Assembly: GCA_964447175.1 (NCBI GenBank)
Contig: CAYURP010000007.1
Span: forward strand, 1-64,000
Direction of reading: 5' to 3'
From: CAYURP01 sp964447175
Lineage (GTDB): Bacteria; Zixibacteria; MSB-5A5; SM23-73-2
Length of the DNA: 64,000 bases
Made by a program: the position numbers and the translations under genes. Within the stretch, counting starts at the first letter, position 1, and every line of letters begins with the position of its first letter. The notes below the pieces were generated by a model. It was not told where the DNA came from. It saw only the letters and a list, made by a program, of their open reading frames with translations, and did not search any database. This document shows positions 8,148 to 15,102 of this stretch, piece by piece.

Positions 8148-9419
8148 ATGTTAAGAAGAATTGCAAAAATACTTCTTCTGGTTTCTCTCACATTTTCTTA
8201 TCAGCACGTTTTAGCGGATAAGCTTTTAATCTATATGGACCTCAAGCAGACCGACCATCTCAAAGCCTATGGTGTGGCTTACTGGTGTCTGGCCCAGGGT
8301 TATAACGCGGAGTGGCTTTTAAACTACCGGGGAGGCTCGTTTTTAACAGAAGCAGTTGATATGATAGCTAACCACTGCCGGCTGCAAGGAGTTTCATTTG
8401 AGATAATAAGTACTGCAAATGTGGGAGCTATATATGGGGAGATAGAGAAATCCAATATGGAGGTGGTTTTACTGGAAAAAGCTCCGGAGATAGCGGTCTA
8501 CACCACCCCCAACAAGGAGCCCTGGGACGATGCTGTTACCCTGGTTTTAACCTATGCTGAGATTCCCTATACCACGCTCTGGGATGAGGAGGTTCTGCGG
8601 GGCGACCTGGAAAAATATGACTGGCTTCATCTTCATCACGAGGACTTCACCGGCCAATACGGAAAATTCTACGGGTCATACCGCAACACTATGTGGTACA
8701 AACAAGAGCAGGCAACCTGTGAAGCTATGGCTAAAAAACTGGGATTCAAAAAAGTCTCAGATGAAAAAAAGGTGGTGGCTTTAGCCATAAAGGATTATAT
8801 AGCCCGAGGCGGTTTTGTTTTCGCCATGTGCTCGGCAACGGAGACCATGGATATAGCCCTGTCAGCTCAAAACGTGGACATTGTGCCCCAGGAGTTTGAC
8901 GGGGATCCACCGGACCCCAATTGCCAGGAAAAGCTGGACTATTCTCAAACTTTAGCCTTCACAGATTTCAGGATCTCTCTGGAACCTTTAATGTATGAGC
9001 ATTCCGACATTGACACTACCCCGGATAAAACCGGTGTGATGGACCGACCCGGGGCGGACTATTTTACCCTGTTTGATTTCTCGGCCAAGCTTGATCCGGT
9101 TCCCACCATGCTGGTTCAGGATCACGTGAACGTGGTTAACGGTTTTCTGGGTCAGACCACCGGATTCAGAAAAAACCTGGTAAAAAAGTACGTGATAATC
9201 CTGGCAGAGACCGAGGGGGCTAACGAAGTCAAATATCTTCACGGCAACTTTGGACGGGGAACCTTCACGTTTTACGGGGGACACGATCCCGAGGATTACA
9301 AGCACTTAATTGGCGACCCGCCTACCGATTTAAGCCTGTATAAACACTCCCCGGGATACCGTTTGATCTTAAACAACATCCTCTTTCCAGCAGCTAAGAA
9401 GAAGGAAAGAAAAACTTAG
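8148..9419 (+). CDS. Conserved exported protein of the family often labelled 'asparagine synthetase B'
   Basis: A 423-residue protein with a signal peptide (residues 1-23, ending VLA). The mature part begins KLLIYMDLKQTDHLKAYG and contains WLLNYRGGSFL, PWDDAVTLVLTYAEIP and YDWLHLHHEDFTGQYG. From memory, these match a strongly conserved family in Bacteroidetes and related phyla that databases call asparagine synthetase B. I see neither the N-terminal Cys glutaminase nor the PP-loop of true AsnB, and the protein is exported, so that label is probably wrong. The true function is unknown. Promoter and Shine-Dalgarno site are present. Confidence 0.75.
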   Translation: MLRRIAKILLLVSLTFSYQHVLADKLLIYMDLKQTDHLKAYGVAYWCLAQGYNAEWLLNYRGGSFLTEAVDMIANHCRLQGVSFEIISTANVGAIYGEIEKSNMEVVLLEKAPEIAVYTTPNKEPWDDAVTLVLTYAEIPYTTLWDEEVLRGDLEKYDWLHLHHEDFTGQYGKFYGSYRNTMWYKQEQATCEAMAKKLGFKKVSDEKKVVALAIKDYIARGGFVFAMCSATETMDIALSAQNVDIVPQEFDGDPPDPNCQEKLDYSQTLAFTDFRISLEPLMYEHSDIDTTPDKTGVMDRPGADYFTLFDFSAKLDPVPTMLVQDHVNVVNGFLGQTTGFRKNLVKKYVIILAETEGANEVKYLHGNFGRGTFTFYGGHDPEDYKHLIGDPPTDLSLYKHSPGYRLILNNILFPAAKKKERKT

Positions 9420-9447
9420 ACGAAAATAGTTAAGTCTACCTTCCTGA

Positions 9448-9525
9448 TGTAGCGGAAAACTTTAGTTTTCCATTCTATTTTTCACCAATACCTTCCACCA
9501 ATGGAGGTCTGAAGACCTCCGCTAT
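9448..9525 (-). repeat. REP pair (BIME), type A
   Basis: Outer ends are TGTAGCGG and CCGCTATA (last copy base changed). Inside are two hairpins: GGAAAACTTTAGTTTTCC and GGAGGTCTGAAGACCTCC. Minus orientation relative to the copies around the transposase at 46 kb. Confidence 0.85.
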
Positions 9526-9568
9526 ATTTCACTTCAGTTTATCGGACTCGTCGGAATTCTGCAGATAG

Positions 9569-9640
9569 GTAGCCGCAGGCTTTAGCCTGCGAGAAATGAA
9601 ATTCAGATATTTTTCCTCGCAACCTGAAGGTTGCGGCTAC
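9569..9640. repeat. REP pair (BIME), type B
   Basis: GTAGCCGCA at the left and TGCGGCTAC at the right end, enclosing hairpins CGCAGGCTTTAGCCTGCG and CGCAACCTGAAGGTTGCG. The design matches type A with different stem sequences. A decayed relative is at 17418. Confidence 0.85.
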
Positions 9641-9666
9641 TATTAATCCATTTATATTCTGTTGTT

Positions 9667-9692
9667 GGTTGAGGAATTGGAATTCCTCAACC
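9667..9692. repeat. Perfect 12-bp-arm hairpin
   Basis: GGTTGAGGAATT, two-base loop GG, then the exact complement. No second copy is seen in the window. Confidence 0.7.
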
Positions 9693-9701
9693 GAAATGAA
9701 T

Positions 9702-9747
9702 GGTGGTGGAAATCCCCGGAACGGGTCTTGACGACAATTCCACCACC
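9702..9747. repeat. Inverted-repeat unit GGTGGTGGA...TCCACCACC
   Basis: Nine-base terminal inverted repeats flank a core with GTCTTGACGACAATT. The reverse complement of the core recurs at 27758-27790, so this is a dispersed repeat. Confidence 0.7.
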
Positions 9748-9769
9748 AACTAAAAAAATTAGAGAATGT

Positions 9770-9853
9770 TGTAGGGGAGTCCCTTGTGGACTCCCGAAAA
9801 GGTAGGACAGTTTTTCCAGCCTGTCCAGGACAGACAGAAATGTCTGTCCTACC
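9770..9853. repeat. REP type C half plus type F pair
   Basis: TGTAGGGGAGTCCCTTGTGG begins a hairpin that is the same unit as the right half of the type C pair at 27681, in inverse orientation. At 9801-9853 follow GGTAGGACAG and CTGTCCTACC ends enclosing a CTGTCC/GGACAG and a second CAGACA/TGTCTG hairpin. Confidence 0.7.
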
Positions 9854-9933
9854 TACTAAAACAAGTCCCATAAATCGTGCAACTGTATGGTCACCCTATG
9901 TAGCCCCACCTTGCCCCCAAGGTGATTTTATTA

Positions 9934-10006
9934 TGTAGCGGAAAGCTTTAGCTTTCCATTCTCTCCTACCCATACCCTCAATGGAGGTCTGAAGACCTCC
10001 GCTACA
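9934..10006 (-). repeat. REP pair (BIME), type A
   Basis: TGTAGCGG and CCGCTACA ends with hairpins GGAAAGCTTTAGCTTTCC and GGAGGTCTGAAGACCTCC. Confidence 0.9.
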
Positions 10007-10082
10007 AAAAAACTATTTTATAATTCATATAAAAATTCTACCGCAATAGTATTATATAGATGGTTTTTAGATATTATTATGC

Positions 10083-10110
10083 TTGACAAATGGGTTTTTA
10101 TACCTATATT
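10083..10110 (+). promoter_or_regulatory. Promoter for the 10378 gene
   Basis: TTGACA at 10083-10088, 16-base spacer, TATATT at 10105-10110. Same arrangement as at 1903. It leaves a leader of about 260 bases with no obvious terminator. Confidence 0.55.
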
Positions 10111-10377
10111 TGAAATTAATACCAGTTAAATAGCCAGCTTTATCTACTAACTGGCTTCATAAAGACTTCTTTGCCTGACTTCAGGGGATTGATTTTTATC
10201 TTTGGTTTGAACGGATTCATTCAGAGGGGAAAAAGAGAAAGGGGTAAATGAAAAAAGGTCAGAGGTTAATTTAAATTAAGATGTTTGAGGAGGTGATGCC
10301 AGCCATTCATATTTTCTGATAAAAGGGGTATGTAGTAGAAACGTTAACTTAAACCTTAAACTGCGGAGGAGCAAGAA

Positions 10378-11199
10378 ATGAAACCCGCAAGATTCTTGTC
10401 TTTAGCTTTTTTTATTTTGATCTTTGCATTTTCAACTTTCAGTTATGCCGATGTTCCCCAGATGATTAACTATCAAGGGAAAATAACCACTACTACCGGA
10501 GCATTAGTCGACACAACAGTTCAGATGATATTCACCATTTATGATGACAGCACTGACGGAGGCGTACTATGGGCAGACACTTTGTCTTCGGTTATGGTGG
10601 AGAAGGGTATTTTCAGCGTGTTATTGGGAAGTGGCAATCCCCTTCCTGATTCGGTTTTTAATGGTAGCGTCAGATATTTAGGAACAAAAGTTGGTAGTGA
10701 TTTGGAGATGAGCCCCAGAAAGGAGATAGTAAGTGTGGCATACGCGCTGTTGGCAGATAGTGCGAGAGTTGCGGGTGTGGCAGTGCCATTAGCCCCAGGA
10801 GTGAACTCTTCCTCTAATGACGGCAGTTATTCAGTAACCGGGTCATACACAGACGCTTTGTCGGTGACTATCAATGTACCAGGTCCGGGTTATGTTGTTG
10901 TAACAGCATGCGGTATTATCTTCATTGTAAAAACAGGATCTCATGAATGTTCGTGCGTAGTGTCTGTATCAGAAACTTCTGGTGTACCTGACAACGGGAA
11001 TATGCAAGCTGCTAGCATAAATGCTGGGGCTTCTAATGGCAACTATCGCTATCCATTTAGTATAACGGAGAAATTTCAAGTGGACAGCGCAGGTGAAAAG
11101 ACCTTTTATCTGGTAACTAAGAATCACGATCCGTCCTACTCGAACGATACCCTTGGCCAAATGCAGATTACAGCTATTTACTTTAGTACACAGTATTGA
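10378..11199 (+). CDS. Exported protein of unknown function (surface-type beta domain)
   Basis: A 273-residue protein with a clear signal peptide (residues 1-24, ending SYA). The mature N-terminus (PQMINYQGKITTTTGAL, then IYDDSTDGGVLWADT and SVLLGSGNPLPD, ending at a SPRKEIVSVAYAL motif) matches a domain common at the start of exported and adhesin-like proteins of FCB and deltaproteobacterial genomes. The C-terminal 150 residues look like an all-beta domain. Shine-Dalgarno GGAGGA at 10365-10370 sets the start. Probably a surface or extracellular protein; no enzyme signature is seen. Confidence 0.7.
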   Translation: MKPARFLSLAFFILIFAFSTFSYADVPQMINYQGKITTTTGALVDTTVQMIFTIYDDSTDGGVLWADTLSSVMVEKGIFSVLLGSGNPLPDSVFNGSVRYLGTKVGSDLEMSPRKEIVSVAYALLADSARVAGVAVPLAPGVNSSSNDGSYSVTGSYTDALSVTINVPGPGYVVVTACGIIFIVKTGSHECSCVVSVSETSGVPDNGNMQAASINAGASNGNYRYPFSITEKFQVDSAGEKTFYLVTKNHDPSYSNDTLGQMQITAIYFSTQY

Positions 11200-11349
11200 G
11201 TAAATAAGTAACGACGTGCTTTATACCCTACATTGGAAGGACTTCAAAACTTGTTTTTGTATTGAATTGCAACATATATGGATGCACTACTAAAATATCC
11301 GGGATAAAGTCAGACGCTGCTATAAACATTCTAAACATGAGGTGCAAAA

Positions 11350-11805
11350 ATGAATAAACCGAATATCATTAAACTGACCCTTTTCATAGTCGTAGCTGTC
11401 TTTTTCACATCCCTAACTCTTTATTCCCAAGCTTTGAGCCAGAATTTCAAGTTGTTTACAGATGGCTTGGACAGCTTTGGGGGAAGAGCATCATCTGCAA
11501 ATTTCTCGGAGAGGATAGGCTCTGGTGGACAACCAGGGGTTGTCGGAACCTCCCAGGGTACAAGTTTTTATGGACTTCAAGGTTATGTCAACACGGCTGC
11601 TTTTGAACATGGGGATGCTAATGCGGATGGGAATACCACCATAGCTGATGTGGTCTATATTATAAACTACCTTTTTAAATCTGGCCCTGAGCCTATCCCC
11701 CTTGAGACAGGTGATGTGAATGGTGATAACGAGACCACTATTGCGGATGCGGTCTATCTGGTGATTTATCTTTTCAAAGGAGGTAATCCACCGGTTAATC
11801 TTTAG
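11350..11805 (+). CDS. Small exported dockerin-type protein
   Basis: A 151-residue protein: signal peptide (residues 1-30), a short spacer, then two dockerin type I repeats starting GDANADGNTTIADVVYIINY and GDVNGDNETTIADAVYLVIY. The regular Asp/Asn positions (D-x-N-x-D) form calcium-binding EF-hand-like loops. Such dockerins usually end large secreted proteins in this bacterial group. Here the dockerin is nearly the whole mature protein, so it may be a cut-down or adaptor form. An intrinsic terminator follows. Confidence 0.82.
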   Translation: MNKPNIIKLTLFIVVAVFFTSLTLYSQALSQNFKLFTDGLDSFGGRASSANFSERIGSGGQPGVVGTSQGTSFYGLQGYVNTAAFEHGDANADGNTTIADVVYIINYLFKSGPEPIPLETGDVNGDNETTIADAVYLVIYLFKGGNPPVNL

Positions 11806-11832
11806 TCATTTTTATTCATTCTGTAATTTTGA

Positions 11833-11859
11833 AAAGCCCTCAGATTTTGAGGGCTTTTT
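11833..11859 (+). terminator. Rho-independent terminator
   Basis: AAAGCCCTCA, short loop, TGAGGGCTTTTT, about 27 bases after the dockerin gene. Confidence 0.9.
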
Positions 11860-11867
11860 GTTTTCTA

Positions 11868-11942
11868 TGTAGCGGAAAGCTTTAGCTTTCCATCCTTTCC
11901 CCATCGCACACCCAAAATGGAGGTCTGAAGACCTCCGCTACA
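11868..11942 (-). repeat. REP pair (BIME), type A
   Basis: TGTAGCGG and CCGCTACA ends with both type A hairpins in minus orientation, placed just after the terminator. Confidence 0.9.
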
Positions 11943-11950
11943 TTTTGTAT

Positions 11951-12014
11951 GTTCTGGGTCAGGAGACCCAGAACTACCCATTTCTGTTATCACAGGTTGG
12001 GACAACCTGTGATA
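11951..12014. repeat. Two adjacent hairpins
   Basis: GTTCTGGGTC-AGGA-GACCCAGAAC at 11951-11974, and TATCACAGGTTG-GGA-CAACCTGTGATA at 11988-12014. The second recurs at 44970 and, with a different loop, at 27992. Confidence 0.75.
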
Positions 12015-12034
12015 CCGAATACATCTGAAAACGA

Positions 12035-12062
12035 CCAGAACCTAACTTAAGTTAGGTTCTGG
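12035..12062. repeat. 28-bp perfect palindrome, copy 3
   Basis: Arm CCAGAACCTAACTT followed by its exact reverse complement. Identical to the copies at 17603 and 27577. Confidence 0.9.
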
Positions 12063-12080
12063 AAAAATAATTGCGTTTTT

Positions 12081-12129
12081 GGAGTGTGAACCTTCAGGTT
12101 CACCCGGTCAAGCTGAAGCTTGACACTCC
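12081..12129. repeat. Paired hairpins, type E
   Basis: GGAGTGTGAACCTTCAGGTT starts the first hairpin, and GTCAAGCTGAAGCTTGAC forms the second, closing with ACTCC. Halves of this type recur at 28742 and 38151. Confidence 0.75.
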
Positions 12130-12193
12130 AATTCTTCTGCCAGGACAGAGCTTCACCCTTACATTTTCACCATTTTCTCCCAACCATACCCTC

Positions 12194-12221
12194 AATGGAG
12201 GTCTGAAGACCTCCGCTACAT
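12194..12221 (-). repeat. Half REP, type A
   Basis: ATGGAGGTCTGAAGACCTCC followed by GCTACA; the left hairpin of the pair is missing. Confidence 0.75.
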
Positions 12222-12259
12222 TTTACTCTGGTTTATTGAGTTGTAGGATTAATTAATTG

Positions 12260-12288
12260 TTGCACTCCTGAAGCATGATCCATATAAT
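12260..12288 (+). promoter_or_regulatory. Promoter of MFS gene, possibly leaderless
   Basis: TTGCAC at 12260-12265, 17-base spacer, perfect TATAAT at 12283-12288. The ATG of the MFS gene is at 12298, so transcription would begin at or within a few bases of the start codon, and no Shine-Dalgarno site is present. Confidence 0.55.
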
Positions 12289-12297
12289 ATTTGGACT

Positions 12298-13491
12298 ATG
12301 AGGGATAAGATAAAAATTTATTGCATGATTCAATTTTTGACCAGCTTTGCCTTTGGTGCTATAATTCCGGTGTATGTGTTGTATTACAGACATTTTGACC
12401 TGAACCTGTTTCAGATCGCTCTGGTGGCTGCTGTGTTTGAGGCATCTATTTTAATATTCGAGATGCCTACCGGCTTGATTGCTGACATTTATGGTAGAAG
12501 AATTTCGGTTATACTTTCTTCTGTAACTCTCTTTATAAGTGGTCTAATTTTCATCAATTACACTAACTTATATGGTTTCATCATCGCTGAGGCGATAATG
12601 GGTTTGGGCGAGACCTTAAAATCCGGGGCTTTGGAAGCCTGGGTGGTCGATTCTTTGAAACACCAGGGTAAAGATCAAAAAGTAAAATATGCTTTTGCTG
12701 AGGGGAAAAGGTTTCATTCCGGGGGTAGGCTTCTGGGCTTTGTAGGGGGTGGCTATCTGGGCTCTTTGAACATAAGATATATCTGGCATCCGTTCGTGAT
12801 TGTGTTTTTAATCACATTCTTATTTTTGATAGCATTTATGAAAGAAGAATATGAACTAAAAAGATCACCTTCTTTTTCCATAATAAAGAGGATCAAGGAT
12901 ACAATCAAGCAAAGTCTGAAAATCATTAGAACCGAAAGGATAATCTATGCCCTATTGATTCTGGCATTTTTCTTTGAATTCTCACTTGAGACCATATACC
13001 AGTTCTGGCAGGTTCATTTCAGCGAGAATCTTTCGATTAAAACCCAGTATTTTGGCTGGATTTTAGCCATCTCCTCAATTCTTTTGATTCTTTTTATGAA
13101 CCGAATCACTAAATTGTATGAGAGCTTCAAAAAAGAGACAACCCTCTTGATTATGATCAAAGCTGGCTTTGGCTTGAGCCTTTTAATTATAGCTTTAACT
13201 TATAATCCCTTAATTGCCATCATCTTTTTCATTATCATACAGACCTTAGAGGGCTTTTCCAGTCCCATATTCCTCGACATTTTCAATAAATACATCCCCT
13301 CGGAACAGAGAGCCACGCTTTTATCCTTTAAAAGCCTGACCGGGTCCTCAGGTGAAGTCCTGTCGGGCTTGTGCATCGGTGTGATTGCTCTCAAATTTGG
13401 CTTAAGACCGACCTTTGGGTTAGGCGCCCTGGTTCTTTTTGCAGGCTTGGTTATCTTCATCCTATTTTTAACCCGGAGAAAAGAGTTGTAA
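12298..13491 (+). CDS. Major facilitator superfamily transporter
   Basis: A 397-residue protein with about twelve membrane helices. The loop between helices 2 and 3 carries the MFS signature (PTGLIADIYGRRISV), and a second half-motif is in the C-terminal half. The family includes drug and sugar efflux proteins, and nothing here sets the substrate. A strong promoter sits directly at the start codon, and no ribosome-binding site is visible. Confidence 0.82.
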   Translation: MRDKIKIYCMIQFLTSFAFGAIIPVYVLYYRHFDLNLFQIALVAAVFEASILIFEMPTGLIADIYGRRISVILSSVTLFISGLIFINYTNLYGFIIAEAIMGLGETLKSGALEAWVVDSLKHQGKDQKVKYAFAEGKRFHSGGRLLGFVGGGYLGSLNIRYIWHPFVIVFLITFLFLIAFMKEEYELKRSPSFSIIKRIKDTIKQSLKIIRTERIIYALLILAFFFEFSLETIYQFWQVHFSENLSIKTQYFGWILAISSILLILFMNRITKLYESFKKETTLLIMIKAGFGLSLLIIALTYNPLIAIIFFIIIQTLEGFSSPIFLDIFNKYIPSEQRATLLSFKSLTGSSGEVLSGLCIGVIALKFGLRPTFGLGALVLFAGLVIFILFLTRRKEL

Positions 13492-13542
13492 GCATTCGCC
13501 TTTTTGAATATATTTCAATAAATTGTAAAAAGAGGGTATGGC

Positions 13543-14511
13543 TTGAGAATCTATAAGGATAAAGACGCCAATCTGAGATATTTAAAAGGAAAAAAAATTG
13601 CTATTATAGGATATGGCTCCCAGGGACAAGCCCAGGCTCTGAATCTAAGGGATAGTGGACTTGATGTTATCATTGGTCTTCATCAAGAAAGTAAAAGAAA
13701 AGCTAAAGCCAGAAGGGACGGCTTTGCTGTTTATCCTACAGAAAAAGCAGCAGAGATGGGCAGTGTTATTGCAATGTTAGCGCCCGATCATTTACATAAA
13801 GAGATTTTCAATAAACAGATCAGAGATCATCTGGAACCAAAAGACGTTTTAATATTTGCTCACGCCTTCAGCATCCATTTTGATTTAGTAATTCCGCCAG
13901 AATTCGTAGATGTCATACTTGTAGCCCCGCACGGACCAGGTGAGTTAACCAGGCAAAGGTTTCTGGAGAAAAAAGGGATAACTTCATTTATTGCCATTCA
14001 CCAGGATTACAGCAAAAAAGCTAAAAAGATCGCTTTAGCTTATGCTAAAGCCATAGGCGCAACTAAGGGCGGAGCTATGCTGACCACTTTCAAAGACGAA
14101 GCCATTGGCGATCTTTTTGGCGAGCAGGCAGTTTTGTGCGGGGGATTAGCCGAGCTTCTCAAATCTGGATTTGAGACCCTGGTGGAGGATGGGCTTCCAC
14201 CTGAAAATGCATATCTGGAGTGCGTTTATCAGATCGATCTGATAGTCGAGCTTATAAAAAAGTATGGAATAGCGGGGATGTTTGACCGCATCTCCCGTAT
14301 CGCTGAGTTTGGCTCATATCTTTCGGGCAAAAGAGTCATAAACAAAGCTCAGATGAAAAAGATCTTAGCCCGGGTAAAAAACGGGTCATTTACAAAAAAA
14401 TTAATTCAGGAGCAAAAGACAAACTTCAAAGACTATAAGAAAATTAAGAAATCGTATAAGATAAATCTTCTTGAGAAAATAAGTGAAAACTTAAGGAGTA
14501 AGCTTCTGTAA
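13543..14511 (+). CDS. Ketol-acid reductoisomerase-like protein with altered active site
   Basis: A 322-residue class I KARI-fold protein. It has the NADP-binding GYGSQGQAQALNL and the knotted all-helical domain with FKDEAIGDLFGEQAVLCGG. By the usual class I numbering H107, D190, E194, E226 and S251 are present, but the conserved Lys130 is His (APHGPG) and the metal ligand Glu230 is Gln (ECVYQ). IlvC makes dihydroxy-isovalerate in valine/isoleucine synthesis, but these changes and the absence of ilvB, ilvN or ilvD nearby argue for an altered or lost activity. Start is TTG 13543 with AGAGGG seven bases upstream. It follows the MFS gene by 51 bases. Confidence 0.8.
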   Translation: MRIYKDKDANLRYLKGKKIAIIGYGSQGQAQALNLRDSGLDVIIGLHQESKRKAKARRDGFAVYPTEKAAEMGSVIAMLAPDHLHKEIFNKQIRDHLEPKDVLIFAHAFSIHFDLVIPPEFVDVILVAPHGPGELTRQRFLEKKGITSFIAIHQDYSKKAKKIALAYAKAIGATKGGAMLTTFKDEAIGDLFGEQAVLCGGLAELLKSGFETLVEDGLPPENAYLECVYQIDLIVELIKKYGIAGMFDRISRIAEFGSYLSGKRVINKAQMKKILARVKNGSFTKKLIQEQKTNFKDYKKIKKSYKINLLEKISENLRSKLL

Positions 14512-14616
14512 ATTTATAATCCAGCCGATCAAACTTTACACAAGGATCCCTTTTAAAAATAGCTTGCTTTTTCCCTGGCAATTGCTTAGGTTTTCATCTC
14601 GAAAAGGAACTTTGTA

Positions 14617-15102
14617 TTGGAAAGAATAGTGGAGGAGAACGCAGCCCTATACAGATGCTTGGGAATTGAGATAAGGATCGTTTTTGTCTTAATCACCATA
14701 ATTTTTTTCATTCTGGCAATATTCAGCTTCTTGTATCATCCCACAAGAGGATTGATTTTTCTGCTTATCACCATCATTTTGGTCTTATGCATCCGCCTGG
14801 AGTATAATTATCATCTCCTGAGCCTGGATGAGAAAAACATTACATTAAAAAAATTTAAATGGCTCAAAGTCAAATCACAGACCCTTAACTGGAAGGACGT
14901 CAAAAAAATCACCACCCAAAGACAGGGATTTTTCGATTTGTGGAACAAAACCCAGATAACATCCCTGGAGGGACAGACTATCTCCGCATCTTCTTTTATG
15001 GAGGACTACTTTCATTTTCTTAAAGACATAGTCAGATTGGCTCAACATGCGGATATAGACAAATTAACCCGAGATTTGATTGCAGGAAGGGCTGACTTTT
15101 AA
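14617..15102 (+). CDS. Small membrane protein, possible PH-like domain
   Basis: A 161-residue protein with two membrane helices (about residues 18-37 and 45-64), then a cytoplasmic part of short beta strands (LSLDEKNITLKK, TLNWKDVKKITTQ) resembling bacterial PH-like membrane proteins. Start TTG 14617 is chosen because AAGGA lies eight bases upstream. Its stop TAA overlaps the ATG of the next gene by one base, so translation is coupled to the TPR protein. The function is unknown. Confidence 0.65.
   Translation: MERIVEENAALYRCLGIEIRIVFVLITIIFFILAIFSFLYHPTRGLIFLLITIILVLCIRLEYNYHLLSLDEKNITLKKFKWLKVKSQTLNWKDVKKITTQRQGFFDLWNKTQITSLEGQTISASSFMEDYFHFLKDIVRLAQHADIDKLTRDLIAGRADF

Larger units (their letters stand above)
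9420..10377. other. Repeat-dense intergenic region
   Basis: This 958-base stretch carries at least seven hairpin or paired-hairpin units, listed separately, followed by a promoter at 10083. The 110-residue frame on the minus strand across it is built of repeats and is not a gene. Confidence 0.7.

Noticed and set aside
7979..8221. 80-residue plus-strand frame between the membrane TPR gene and the 8148 gene
   Set aside because: It overlaps both real genes and the 8090 promoter, and shows no domain or ribosome-binding site.
9539..9871. 110-residue minus-strand frame
   Set aside because: It is made entirely of REP hairpins; the protein sequence simply reads through palindromes.
9420..10060. CRISPR array
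   Set aside because: Repeats are palindromic pairs of differing sequence and irregular spacing, not direct repeats with uniform spacers, and no cas gene is present.
12071..12256. 61-residue frame; similar frames at 17199-17405 and 27634-28063
   Set aside because: Translations of repeat arrays with no start signal and no recognisable family.
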